Source of the DNA: Membranipora membranacea
Lineage: Eukaryota; Bryozoa; Gymnolaemata; Cheilostomatida; Membraniporidae
NCBI GenBank assembly: GCA_914767715.1
Contig: OU612073.1
Location: forward strand, 8,494,001 to 8,558,000
Reading direction: 5' to 3'
DNA: 64,000 nucleotides
Both the position numbers and the translations under genes were made by a program. Below, in pieces: positions 35,331 to 49,300 of this stretch (positions are counted from its first letter, which is position 1; every line of letters begins with the position of its first letter). Below the pieces are notes generated by a model. The model had not been told where the DNA came from, did not search any database, and saw nothing but the letters and a program-made list of their open reading frames with translations.

Positions 35331-37133
35331 TTCGAAAGAGGATAACTCTCTCCGCTAGAAAGCTGGTGATGTACAGTGAAAATAGGCATGGAAACTAGAA
35401 TGCATATTCCTTATAAATTCCTGAAACAATAACAATTATCATTTATCAACTTTTTGCTTTTTGGTTATAACTGGTAGGAATTTCCAGGACTAGCCCCTTT
35501 TTCGTTTGTTATGTTTGCTAACAGTTCTTGCAATTAGAATAAGTCGCATCTTAGCTAATGAAGTAAATATTCTTGTCGTTTTCGAATAAATATAGTTGAT
35601 ACTGCGTTTACTTTTTGTCACCCATTGGCTCGAGATAGAAATCGGATAGTCATGGAGTCCGATAACTTATTGGCTATATCCATTATACCATGAGTTCAAT
35701 CATCGAAGTTGAGTATTATTTACTTTCTTATATTAACAGAGGACAAAGAGGGACCATCGGACAGATAATGACAGTCAGTCACCCTGTGTGTACAGGTGTC
35801 AGCGGGGAAAGAACTGCAGGTGCTACCCAGCAGGTGCCAGTAGAGATGAGATGATAAGACTGTCACAAACCTCATCACATGTCCATAGACATAGACCAGC
35901 ACCTATTGTAGACTAGATCTCAGCCATCAAATGGAGGGACACGTCAACCCGACCCAGTATATTGTCCAAGGTAAGTGTTAATAGTCTTCCTTAATAACTT
36001 TTATATCATCATTGTTCTGAAATTTGGTTGATGCAAACCACACTTGATATAGCTGGTTGATCGCTTTACATGAACTCTGGCTTTGATAACCGTCCTTTAT
36101 TTTCAAGTCCAAGCCGAACAACCAGGTTCGCCAGGACAGTTCAGGAATGAGCAAGGAGCAGCTGGGCAACTGGGTACACCAGGAGGGCCAGGGGATTTTC
36201 AGGGAGCACCTGGATGCGATGGGCCAGGATGTCAGCAAAGGTTATTTGGTCAACCAGGATCACAAGGACAACCTGGACAACCAGGCGCAGCGGGGCAACC
36301 ATTTGCACTAGCTCAATACTGAATAGCAAATAAAGATGATATTATTATTAATTTACATCAGGTATAAAAAATTATTGTATATCTGCCGTATAAGTCGTTG
36401 TCACCCAGCCGTTGTTATGAAAAGCACCTTCTGAATTACTGGAAAGTATTGACCGATTGTTGCAGTTTCGTTCCTCATAGCATATATAAATATGTATTAA
36501 ATTAGCGTAACATGCTATAAAGGCGCGGTGTGGGACATGATAATGCCTGAGCCGGAGAAAATAACTACAAAATATGGGGCTCAAAGGCCGGGTTGAAAGT
36601 CAGTAAAATTATAAAATTTATATCACTTATACCAACTGTTCCAAAACTGCATATTGTAAAAAAAAACAGATTCATAGGTCACCTTTAAATTATTTATCTG
36701 AATGCTGTAAAAACAGATTGATGTTATGAACATTCATCTCCATTTCTTTTGTAGTACATATAGCATACATTAAATGGGGCAGTAGTCGGTGTGGTGAATT
36801 TTCTCATCCAGTCTATTCAGGTAATTTACCCTCTATCGATTATATGTTCAATATGATATTTGCTTGTAACATGGGCTTGCAATATAAATTGCATCTGTTA
36901 TTGATTCCGTGTGTGGTGGTCTAATTGAGGAAATATATATACAATTCCTTTCCTGAAAAAGAAATGGAGATATTTATAGTAAACAACTAGACAAAGACAA
37001 GCAAGTAAGCTAAATGAGATTAAGGTTTAGCATAATCCAAACGAGTAAGTATTACTAAAAATCAAAATTATTAATAATAAAAACATAGGTAGCTTTAAAT
37101 GATGATATTCATATATATTTCACCTTCTGTTTT

Positions 37134-37998
37134 AGTCAAGTCTTCAAGAGTTCATATTGACAATCACCTTAATTTTTCTAGTCATGTAGATAGCATCATA
37201 TCTAATTTGCAATTCGAGACTTTTTTTATTTCACCAACTTAAGGTGCTAGGTATGAATACCAACGGTTTATTTAAATATTATTGTGCCAACATACGATCT
37301 TTAGCCACATATGCTGCTCCTGCTTGGTTTTTACTTTTAAATGATTGTGCCATTGTGCGCCTTGAAAGAATCCAGCGATCGGCCACAATGACCATTTTAC
37401 CAGACCTATGTTATGAAGAAAGGCTGGAGTTTTTAAATCTATCCTCATTGCATGATTTTATTTTGGATCAGAGCAAGAGGCATTTGGTAACAATAGCTGA
37501 TGATCAAACACACCCTCTTTTTAATCGCATTTTCAGGAACGAATGTAGAACATCTTCTCGCTGCAAAACCATTTTTAGACCTAAACTATGTAGGTCCCAA
37601 AAACGTGCCAAATCCTTTTTCCATTTTTTCATGACTCAACACTGTAAGCATTCAATTTTATCAATACCATGATATCGGATCACAGAATTAAATTCTTTTC
37701 TTAGAATGGAAATAGTATCATAACATCATGCAGTTAGAACACTTAACACAGGGGCTCATCTGAAATTGATCTGATTGGCTGTCCCTACTAGCATGAATTA
37801 CATAGCCTGGGAAATCAACTTCTTTACAAAACTGCAGACAGTGATAAAATGCCTTCAACGTCGATGATTTGGGCTTTTCCAGAATGCTACTAGGGACTGG
37901 CTATTTTTGCAAGCCCATTGTTGGGCAAAAGAAAGCTAATAATGCTATTCCAGATATGGAATTCAATGTATCGGATGCAAAAATAAACTAAACTAAAC
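37134..37998 (+). mobile_element. LINE 3' remnant in intron of collagen pseudogene
   Basis: Fragments VHIDNHLNFSSHVDSI (about 37155-37205) and a 142-codon frame 37244-37672 (TYAAPAWFLLL, ERIQRSATMTILPD) are the C-terminal region after RT in CR1-like ORF2. It ends in an ACTAA repeat (37985-37998), the usual LINE tail microsatellite. 5'-truncated and frameshifted. Confidence 0.75.
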
Positions 37999-38009
37999 TA
38001 AGGTTATTA

Positions 38010-38190
38010 ATCAATGTCATTTAATTAATAATTTGATTTAATTAATTTATTTAATAATCTATTTATTTAGTAATTATTCTTTCAATAATTAATTTAACCA
38101 ATAATAATAATCAATAATTGATTTAATTAATTATTTTAATTAATGATTTAATTAATTAATAAAATTAATTAATAATAAAAAAATATCAAA
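38010..38190. repeat. AT-rich low-complexity tract
   Basis: Dense TTAATTAATT / AATAATAAT simple sequence, 180 bases, following the LINE tail at 37998. Confidence 0.8.
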
Positions 38191-39092
38191 TAGCAAGATT
38201 AACATCTTATTTCCTTTACCTGTGGCCAGGGTTTCTAGCAGGACCTCATACAACCTTAGGAGTTGGAGGAGGATCAGATGCGCTCTGTTTGCACAGCTGA
38301 CCTGACAGAGGAGATCGAGGGAATGGTAACGCTCCGATTGGACCATTGACATTTGACTCTAGTAGACAAGATCTCAGCAACACGCTTGTCAGGTGCGCTG
38401 TTTGTGATAGACAAAGTTTTTCAGCACAGGTGAGTCAGTAAACACACATCTTCATAAAATAAGTGATAAGTGAATATTATGCCAACAAATTAAAACAAAA
38501 ATTTTAAACAGAAATCTGCCTTACAGTTATGTTTTTGTTACTATCGAAAATGCTCTGATTCCGCTCCGATATCGATTGTCAATTGATTATTACAATCCTT
38601 CAAGAATAAAGGAGTTGTTACTATTTCCATCCCATTCAAAAGTCTTCAACAAATATTTGTTGTTTTATAGGGTCTAAGCCACTTTGTATTATTCAGTTTT
38701 AAATCCATGAGAACCGATTTTGTAAAAAATCTCTTACTTTTCAGATCATTTCAGATCATATAACATAATTGAATATAAATTTAATCATAATCTTATTTGC
38801 CTGCAATAACTCTCTATGTCTTCAGATTATGGTTCCCGGCAGACTGGTTTGTCCACAAGGATGGGAGAAGGAATATGATGGCTTGCTGGTAGGGACAACA
38901 AGTAGCATAAACTCCCAGCGGGCTATAAACCACATATGTGTAGCATCAGCTACTCTAACAGGTGGTAGCCATACGCTCAATGAGCCAATACAGCTAGCAG
39001 ATATTACATTTGGTAGATGCCCTCTTGGTAATTCTTTATGCAGTAGATACGCTCAATCCCAGAAAATACCCTGCGTAGTGTGTGTAAGATGA

Positions 39093-40317
39093 GTGGATAT
39101 TCTTGGACTCATCAGTGTTCGATTAGCTTGATGGATGATGCAACAAAAAATGATTTAATGCTTATAAAGCCTTGAACATGTCAATTGATCGTCCTGATTC
39201 AAATTGAACTGCCTTCGCTGTATATTTCATCAACAAGTATTGTAAAAAGGCTACATTCTACATACCCACCCTGAGTCAATTTTGAAGCGCAGGCGACAGT
39301 TCTCAAGAAATCATGGTTGCTAGGAAATAATTATAAAAATTGCAAAAAAAGGAATTCAGAACATCTATAGACGTAATAGAAATATTGATAAAAAGCTTCA
39401 CTGGTATGGTCATGATGAGAAATATTTCCTCGTTTGTCACTCTAATATGACAAGCGTCACATTTTTGGGTGGTTTGTAAGAAAATCCAGTTGGATTAATG
39501 CTAATGATCGTTGCTGCATCTCATTTGGCAAGCCTGAGCTTCAAATGGATTATAGGAATTAATTCCCATGAGTAAATACAGAGTTGCTAGGCAAATCCTT
39601 GGTACCAAAGTTCCAAGTGGTGAAATCAACTGTATGCTAGGCCTGCTCACTGAATAATCATCTAGACAAGTCCTAATGGGTGTGGCTTGCCAGAAATTTA
39701 GCACACAGGAATTTTCCTAGGGCAGTTTGGGCGCTCATAACACATATCGCTATTCCTTTCAAGCCATTCCATCATAAATACCAAGTTGACGGATAGTAAC
39801 CCTAAGAAGTTGGCATCTTTGAATATGGGAAGCAGCCTCTGTTCCACCACATCAGGTGTCAGTCTCATGAGGATGAATGTGAGAAAAACAAATGTCAAAT
39901 GTGTCACAGCTTGCAATAACCTTGTATAGCGACAATGCCAAGTAAAATCAAAACTATCAAACCCAATGTAGTTTTATTGTGACATTCATAAGTCAATGAC
40001 TCAATGAAGAGGTATTTCTGATGAAATTTGCTTTTGCCATGAGATTTATAAGACTTTTCTATGAAGATCAAGGTATTCTTTTTATTTAAGACATTAATCT
40101 TTTTAAGGAAGTAATATCACCGATTGCTGAAGGTAATTATTTTCCGTCTCCATAGTTACGTGGTTTTGATTTTGAGCTATACAGTTAGAATGACTATAAT
40201 CAATCAACATGTCAAATATTTGGTATATTCCCTCCTGGTATCCCTGTGATAATCATTTGTCACTTCATGCTTGACTTTATAGCATAGTGGTAAGCTCCTC
40301 CTAATAGCCTTTTGATA
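39093..40317. other. Spacer between collagen genes 1 and 2
   Basis: No exon recognised. Minus-strand open frames at 39501-39916 have no domain I can name. Should contain the promoter of gene 2, but no motif is callable. Confidence 0.4.
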
Positions 40318-43300
40318 ATGCCAATGCCGGAGGGAACAAGAACCGTTGCCAATTCTTCATTTCGGTGGGGAGGCTTAGTGAACGTACTGCTTACAATTGG
40401 AGTTGTGACTCTCGCCACACTTTACCATGATCTAAACCAAGAGGTGAAGTCTATGAAGTCATCGCTGATGAGTGAAACAAATCAGGTATGTTGTGATGTA
40501 AAAATGTGCTTGGGGGCCTTTCAATTAGAAAGAGCGATGCTTTACTAAAGCAAGTTATCACTATCACATCGCTCAAAATTATCACTCACTTGGTCTTTCA
40601 ATTACACAAATAATTCCCACATCTCTCACTCAGAATTAGTAGTTCCATCAATGACTGCGCGATTTGAAAGCGAGACCCCTAGCAGGTATCGCTCACTCAC
40701 TGAATTAGCGATCAGATTACGATTTTGGCTGTTTTCTCATTGAAAGACCCCCTGGTCTATTGCAAATAGTGATTAAACCCTGCAAGTGTGAAACTACTAC
40801 GCTAGAGCACAAAGTCATCACCGCGCAAATATTGTTGGAGTTGATCCCCCTTCAGTCAACTGCTGTTGGGTTTCGTTGGGGTGTCATTTGGGTTAAAAAA
40901 GTGGGTTAAAATCGCAAGTGTTGTCTCCGTCCGAGGACTGAGAATTATCAGTGCCTTAAGGGCGCGGCCGCCGTATTCGGCGCCAAGTTGCTCACAGTTT
41001 GCAGGCAGGTCGGAGCACACCTGGGGCCTCATATGAGCCCAGTAGTCAGTAGACTGCAGCGGGATTCGAACCCAGGACCTCCAACTCTTGCGCTTTAAAG
41101 GTCAGGCGTTAAAGGGCAGGCGCTCTAACCAACTGAGCTACCTCCTACTCATGTTTGCTGTGTTGATCCTGAGCAGCCACAATTCATAGTCAGTGAGGCA
41201 ACATAGACAACTCTTAAAGTTGGGTGAAAGGGATATGATATTGTACAATAGCACATGTTAACAATGAGAGTGTGTTGATTGAAAGCAATTGCTTTTGTTA
41301 TCTTTTAATGGACAGCTCTATATATTCTAACAGTCCATGGAGGGAATTCCTAAGCAATTTGGGAAGATATCTCTTACAAACGATCTTTTTTTCGTCGGGG
41401 ACGAAATTTGCAGTGATTTAGGTTGAATAATAGGTCAATCTATGTCAAACCCCATACCCCTGCTCTTGTATTGAATGGAACAAATATTGTATTGTCTGAT
41501 AAAGTTAGATACCCTGGTGTTATAGTGGATCAGGATTTGAGATTTCATGAGCATGTACAATCAGTGGTTAAAAGCAGCTAAAAGGATGTGTATTGTAAAG
41601 AATTTTGTGCATTTTAGCTCTGAACCTCTAGCCAATATGTTTTCAAAAGCTTTATCATGTCCCTCATCTCCTATTGTTTACCTATTATTTTTACTTGTAT
41701 CTATGCCAGTGGTAAAAAGGCTATCAGAAAGATTTTTAAAGATTGTGCTAAACTTGGTACTCAGTGACTTATATGGTTTCCTCGTTATCTCCTCCTACAT
41801 TTCTAAATTTCGATGCAGAAACCATCAAGAATTAACTGAAAGTTATTGTCCAGGCTTGGTGGATGAATTACCATTTAATTCACGGAATGAATGAAAAAAT
41901 CATGAATTTCATAAAAAATGATTAAATAATGGCAAAAATTTCTCTTTGAACGAGATGACTCAATTAAAACGCATTAGCATTGTCAAATTAAACTCTAATA
42001 TAAGGAACTCCTTTGTAATACTCAAAATAACATGATGACCTCCTTTACAGAGTTCGGCAAATTGCTTCAGTTTCAATATGATTCTTAGATTTGCACTGCT
42101 TTTGGCCTTATTGCAAAAAGTAAGGCTCGGGGGGGGGAAGGGAGCAAATATGTCCTATCTATTTTGAAATCAAATTCAGAAGCTGTTTTTGCAACACAAT
42201 ATCAAGGAGTAATAAGTGACATAATGATTATTTGTAACTCATATCATGAAAGTCTGCAGTTGATAATCTCTATAACAAACTGCATATTAATGAGACAATA
42301 TTAAATGATGTGGCCATTGATATGAATTCCTAGATTAGTGGTAAAATTCACAGTATGGCTATTTGCGGAGAAATTACATCAACATATCACAGAGTAAGGA
42401 TATACAGAGGGGACACTTCAATTATAGCTATAGTGCCCACTGGGGGAAATATTCAATCTGGATATCTGCCAATTTTTGATAATTATATAAGCTACAATGG
42501 AGGTAATCCATGCAGACATGGCTACCTTTGATGGTTCATAATTCATTCTGTATTTATCCTAAAGACTGATTTCCAACTTTTCTGAAATGTCCAACCTTCA
42601 AGTTATACACCATATTGTTGTCATTTTTTGCTAGGATTCATAGGCTATGAGTAATCCAGATTTTTAAAATGAGTTTTATCATATAGATTTAAATGGGGCT
42701 TACATGTGGTCAATGCACGGACATTTCCTAATTTTGATGACCAGCCGTCTATCAATTGTCACATGTAAATCTATGAAAAAACTGATATCAAAATCCTGGA
42801 TTACTCATAGCCTATGTATCCTAGCAAAAAATGACAATAGTATGGTGTATAGCTTGAAGGTTGGACCTTTCAAAAAAGGTGGAAATTAGTCTTTAGGATA
42901 AATACAGAATGAATTATGACCTATCAAAGGTGGGTATGTCTGCATCACAAAACTCCATTGTAAATTATGTAAAATACTGAAAATTAGCAGGTGGCCAGAT
43001 TGATGAATTTCCCCCACTGTATTAAAACCGCAGGCACTATAATGATCATTGAAGTGTCCACTCTGTATATCCTTACTCTGTGATATGAGTCTCTCTGCAC
43101 CGTAGCGTTTGGATTGATCCAAATGTGTTTGAGTTCCAAGTTCTCCAGTTCGGGTGGGGTGACTTTTCTCTTTGAGAACTCAAGCTCGATTGTATTAGTT
43201 CAGAAATAACCAACCTAAATTGGTTGGTGCACATGCGCAAAGTGGTAACAGCCTTTAAAATCTCAGACAAGGGGTCAGCTGTAGCATTACTGTACGTTTG

Positions 43301-46300
43301 GACCAATCAAAGATGAGAAATTATTTCCAGCAATCATTCATAAATTTCAGGGTCAGATATGTTCCACTAAGCTATATATTATTGGATGTGGCTATGCTGG
43401 CTTCTGCTACGTTTTCTTTCATTCCAAATGTTTTTAAATGTTTTGCTTCATCCTTCGCCTGTTATATATTGTAGCGAATGAAGAGAGAGTATACCGCAAC
43501 GCCTGACAGTCAGCAGCAACTTGTGTACAGGTGTCAGCAGGGAAAGAACTGCAGATGGTATCCAGCTGGTATCAGCAGAGATGAACTCATAAGACTTTCG
43601 CAGACTGAGCAAACTGGACCAGAACCGGTTCCCTCAACTGGAACACCTGGTCAACCAATCAGCCAACCTGGTGTCCCAGGAGCAGAAATAAACCCAGGTA
43701 CGTCTCCATCCTGATCGTTTTAATAACGATCTTATGACTGTTTTTCAACAAAATCACCATCGGAGCTCGCACCAGATGGTACAAGAAAACAAAAATCTCT
43801 TGGTACAGGGTCTTAAAACCGAAATCTGTCATACTTAATAATCCTCATGGATAATCCTCACATTGCTAGTACACAATCACACATATGGTACTAAATTTCT
43901 CCTTTAGCCCTCAATTCTCATTTTTCCACTCTTTCCTCAGCCTTCATCCCAAATCAATAATCCTCAAACTTAAACTACTGCTGCCACTGTGAGGGACGAA
44001 TAACGCACACTCCCATAACTTTAATATTAATTACAGTAGTGTAAGGTCGCGTCCTGCACACTTTTTGTGTTTGTCTTGTAAATTTCTAATTCAATAATAC
44101 TATAATTATCGCTTTGATTATTTTGACACAAGGTAAATTTCGGTTCTATTTTGTGTAATGGTGCAATGTGGAATGGTTTAATTGTATAATTTGTAATGGT
44201 TAGCACTCTCAACTTTATGGACCTCTGAAATCCACCTAAGCAATCACTAACTTGATTATGTGTGTCTTGCAACGGTTAGGCCTAAAAATGTAGTTGAGTC
44301 ACGAACAAGTGGTTGCCTGTACTCTGAAAGTAAAGATTGACCTTCTAAATTTCAATATTAAAATATGATTACGGGTAATAAGGATAAATATGACTTCAGT
44401 TATAAAATATTGGATTTAATCGAAAGGTATCGCGACTAGTAATAAGATAACTGGTATACTCTGGCTAAATGCTTGCCAGGACAATTCAATATATGTGGTG
44501 ACAGTTTCACCTTCAATGAGTATCAAGATTCACTTGATCCTCTGCAGGAAATTACAAATGGCAGACCCGCCAATAACAATGGAGTTTCAACAAATTATAA
44601 ACGATGATCAGTCGATATAACCAAGGACTTATCTTTGCCTTGAACTGGAGCTTTATAGTTATTATTTTATCAAACAAATTTGAACCTTGAATATTGCCAA
44701 GCAATATTTATAAGAGTTTTCACAATTGTGATAAACTTACCTCGTCAATTTCTCTGACGGAAAGCTGCTTGCTCCCTTCAGCCGGAATTCAATATGTAGG
44801 TTTCTGAGTGAGTTCTTGATGTGGAGTATACATTTATTTAATTATAATTATTTGAACAAAATTCAATCTAAGAAAATTGCACATAATACAACCTTCGTCA
44901 AGGCTGTTCCAAAATGAGCTCATGTTTAGTGTCTCTGCAGTTCTTTATATAGTCACAGCAATGAGGAGAGGCTGTTCATTGGTCACAGCAGGTATCGTTC
45001 CTCTTTGATCTTAGGAGTCGCTTAAATGTCGACATTATTACGACATTTCTTTTGTGTCCGCTTACAATGGTCTTGCCATCTTTCTAAAGAGTTCTCGAAC
45101 ATTCCTATTCAGGTGAGACTATTGTTCCTCCTAAGATAGAGATCTTTCAACATCCTAACTGTTTCGTTCTCCAGATTTGCGGCATCGCTTGATCTTCTCA
45201 CAGCATTAAACCTTTTACATTCCAAAGTTGCATTATGTCTGTTGATATTTCTATTGTTTCTTCTCAGCATCACTTGACAATGGGATGAATAACCATTAAA
45301 ATGAAATGAAAATCCAAAGTCTAAATCAAGCACATGAATATCTAAAATCTAAAACTCCAAAATATGAAAATCTAAAACAATCCCATCAAGGAAATTAGAA
45401 AAGCAAGGCATTATCAGCTAAAAGCAGTAAAACATCATAATATAAAACCGGCACATCAATCTATTAGTTATCATGTACTTACACCACTAAGGCAAATTTT
45501 TGCTCATTGAATTCTTTATAGCTCAAATATAACTAATTGAGGCTTTAATCTCAGAATTGTCACCTTATGGGAAAATAATTTGTAAGAACTGATCTTCAGA
45601 ATCAGGGTATGGAATTGACAGCTAGCAAATGACGTAACTACGGCACATGATATGGTAGATGATTAATTTCATGCTCTGATTTTGACAATCAGTTTGTGCA
45701 AATTATTTGCCCACAAGTTGACAATGCAGCCTCATGTTATTAGTTTGAGCTATACAGAATTCAATAAGCACACATTTGCCTGTGTGTGGTTTAAGAGCGT
45801 AAATCATTTGTTCTCACAAAAGTCAGGTATAACCCTTGGTGGTTAAGTCTTGATAAATTAGAAATTCCCTCAGCTGGGGAGGTGAAAGTAAGAATTACAA
45901 CTTTGTTGATGTTATACAACTGAATGTCATCAAAGAACAATGTGGGGGGGGGCACATTTTGTATGCAAAGTACATTCGTTCTCAAAAACTAAACCTGATT
46001 ATCAAGTTCTCACTTGCTCAAAATAACATTTAAATCAGGTAGACAACACAGATAAATAGTCGATACATTGAGTGACAGTTTATAATTTTGCTAATCTTAT
46101 TCATACTGTGATTGGTGAGAAATCCTGCAAATAAGTGCAGTAAATCTGCTATAACTGCAATAAATGTGAACTATATGAACTATGTGAACAGTGACATCAG
46201 CATTAACAGTTGCAAGATCCTGACATGCAATAGATCAATTTTTGATCACTATGCCACATACTTAATAATTAATCAACATCATGCTATAAAACAGCCACCA

Positions 46301-49300
46301 AATTAACTAGAACCAGAAATATTCACAGCATTAATCATGAGGAATTTTATAATGACTGTTCGAAACTTCCACTACTGCAAACCGCAACTGACATGAACAA
46401 ATCATTGCATAACCGCACGGAAAATATTGAAAACTTTATCTCTGACCTGATTGACAAGCATGCTCCAGTTAAAACAAAAAGAGTGCGAAGGGCTAAAAAC
46501 CAGTGGCTTTTCCCTGATATTCAGCATCTCATTAATTTAAGAAACAAATTTCACAAGAGGGTATTCAAGGATACACCTAATCCAGCTACAGCGCAAGTCA
46601 AACAGTTCAAAAAGTTTCGAAACTTTGTTACAAATAAAATTAGGAATGCTAAGAAAGACTTTATAAATGACTCGTTATCTAAAGATGAAAAAAGTTTTTT
46701 CACCTGCCTGAAATCGCTGACAGGAAAGAAGAAATCCTCTGATCAAATCGAGAAAATAAGCTATCAAAACTCTACCTACACCTCAAACTCTGACAAGGCA
46801 AATGCCCTTAATAGATATTTCACCACGGTTGCTGGACAATCGGTTTTTATTCCTAAGATCAATCTACAACCTGACCTTTTCCAAGGTCCAAGTTTCTCTT
46901 TCACATATGTTGAGAGCGAAACAATCTACAAACCGATAAAGTCCCTCAAACCAAATAAACGTGATGGCTTGACCATGTTTCTAGCTTCCCTGTACCAAAC
47001 TGTTGCAGACCTATTAGCTCTTCCCATAGCCCTGATCATTAACGAATGCTACAACGAATCAATATTCCCTGACTGCCTAAAAACAGCCCTGGTCACCCCA
47101 CTCTTTAAGAAGGGCGATAAAACAGACCCCTGCAATTACAGACCAATTTCCAGTCTGCCAATCATATCAAAGGTGTTTGAGCTAGATATGAAAAATCAAA
47201 TTATGACCTTTATCGAAACACATGGAATACTCTCAGATCGACAACTCGGTTTTCGGAAGCACCATTCCAGTGGACAGTTACTACTTTCTCTTTGACAAAA
47301 TTGGAGAACAACGCTAGACAACCCTCAACCGATTTTCATAGGTGCACTCTCTTTGAACGTACGTAAAGCATTTGACACTATAAATCATTGACAACTCATC
47401 CACACTCTAAAGCGGCTAAATTTTGCAGAGTCAACAACAAAATTATTTACATCCTATCTTTCACATCGAACCCAAATCATGATGATGATCAGTCCAGTGC
47501 ACTACCGATTACATGTGGCGTACCCCAAGGAAGTGTTCCAGGTCCAAAATATTTTTCAATCTTGCTATCAATGATCTCCTTGACAAGCACAAAACTGCAT
47601 TTGCTTACGCTGATGACACCGTTATTTACTGCACAGCAACAGATATCCCTACCTTAATGGATAAATCTGAGTCATTGATGAGAGGAGTATCGAATTGGTA
47701 TTCAAACTATCTCCTTCAACTCAACTTATCCAAAACCCAATACTGTATTTTCTCAAATAGGAAAGTAGAAGATTTTTACCAAATCCAAATAAACAATTTG
47801 AAAATAGAATCCAAGCATTCGCTCAATCTTCTTGGAGTCATTCTTGATTCAGAACTTAGTTAAACCCCTCTATGTTAATGTGTGTGAGGTAAACAAGTTA
47901 TTTTTAATTTGCTTTAATTATAAACTTTTAGAAAACCTCAATAAATAAATAAATAAATAAATAAATGTGCAATAAAACATCGCTCACCTGGGGGGTCTCT
48001 CAGTAAAAAGGGGCGATACTTTACTGATAAAATTTATCATATTATTCTCAAAATTATCGCTCATTTGGTCTTTCAATGAATCAAATTAATTTCAAAATCG
48101 CTCATTCAGAATGTATATAATTCCATCGATGAATAAACGATTTGAGAATAAGACCCTACCATGTCTCGCTCACACACTGAGTGAGCGATTGGATAGTGAT
48201 TTTGGCTGTTTTAAAATGCTAAAATGCTTGAATAAATATAATTGAATTTGACGGGGTAAATGTTCTTTTGCCCTAGGGTCTTTCAGTTTACATACAATAA
48301 TAATAACAATTCTTAATAATTGTCTGTCAGTAGAGTTTTTTAGCTCCGTTAGTTGTCTAATCTGCTTTTGCCGTCTCACTCCTCTGTCATAGCAGAGGAC
48401 CTAGAAAAAACACTATATTTGTCTATTATCCAGCGCAAAAACTTTTGATACGAAAAAACAGTACTCCTGATCAATTGAAGATACACTGTAACCAAATTAG
48501 CACATGTTTAAGATTTGTACCATAGTGACTGACGCTTTTACAATAGTTAATTATTTATAGTTTGGCCAATTTTCAACACTCTAAACTCTGTTTCAAAATA
48601 TTTTGATCTGACCTCAATATGCTCCGCCTGTGGTAGAAAAGCGATTCGCAACTCATTCCTTCACCAATGTGTAGAGCAATTAATTACAATCAGTCAATAG
48701 AAAAATGTTCTGTAAAAATCTTCCACCCATATAATGCTAAAAAAATGACAATGCTGAATTTAGCTTCAAAGTCAGTGCATGTATGCAAAAACAGCCAAAT
48801 ACCACACTGTAGTTTATTATGGTAACTGCATGGTGTCAAAATCATTTTGATATGGAGCAATAATTATAAATATGCAAACTAGTGATGCAATGATTGTATC
48901 ATAAAAAAACTGTTTTATGTGGACAATATGATTAACCACCACACCAAACAGGAGAGTTGGTGTGTTATGCTATCATTAGGCAGTCTTTTGCCATAACATA
49001 GTCAAAGTGCTTAGATGGGTGCTTTATCAAACGCTTAATTTGTTTGATGATCTGATGACACAACTCACATTGCAGCTGTCTGAGCACTTAGACTAGTCAT
49101 AACACTGTATTTACTTAACCCACAGCGGGAGTGTAGCTTGATACTATTTCAATGATAATTTACTATGTTCCTGCGCTATGCCCATGTAAAAATATCAATA
49201 AATTATAATATCTTCAAAAAAAGATAATTTCAACATTTATTTTATTGAAGGACCAGGACTCGAAAAAGGATCATCTGGACAAACTAACATTGTTGACCAA

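Larger units (their letters stand above)
32844..35739. other. Spacer between lectin copy C and collagen pseudogene
   Basis: Contains an inverted-repeat hairpin (34081-34236), a short TIR element of family T (34330-34410) and a SINE family 1 fragment (35225-35330). No coding exon recognised; in particular no membrane-anchor exon for the following collagen pseudogene was found. Confidence 0.5.
35740..39092 (+). pseudogene. Short-chain-collagen-like gene 1, decayed
   Basis: Exons homologous to genes 2 and 3 are found at 35740-35970, 36108-36322, 36755-36820, 38230-38429 and 38826-39092. The first keeps RTKR plus CVYRCQRGKNCRCYPAG, then meets TAG at 35914; its length (231) also breaks the phase to the next exon. 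The collagen exon (PGSQGQPGQPGAAGQPF) runs into TGA at 36320 with no donor before it. The fifth exon has TGA at 38298 in the conserved SDALCL segment. The last exon is intact (CPQGWEKEYDGLLVGTT, ADITFGRCPLG, KIPCVVCVR). No membrane-anchor exon was found upstream. A decayed LINE lies in its intron, with AT-rich simple sequence at 38010-38190. Confidence 0.8.

Noticed and set aside
39501-39916. Two adjacent minus-strand frames of about 70 codons
   Set aside because: Could be an old decayed coding sequence but no family is recognisable; not reported as a gene.
41049-41147. tRNA gene on the minus strand
   Set aside because: A- and B-boxes are good but the middle is too long with a repeated CCTTTAA, and the body matches a dispersed element; called SINE.
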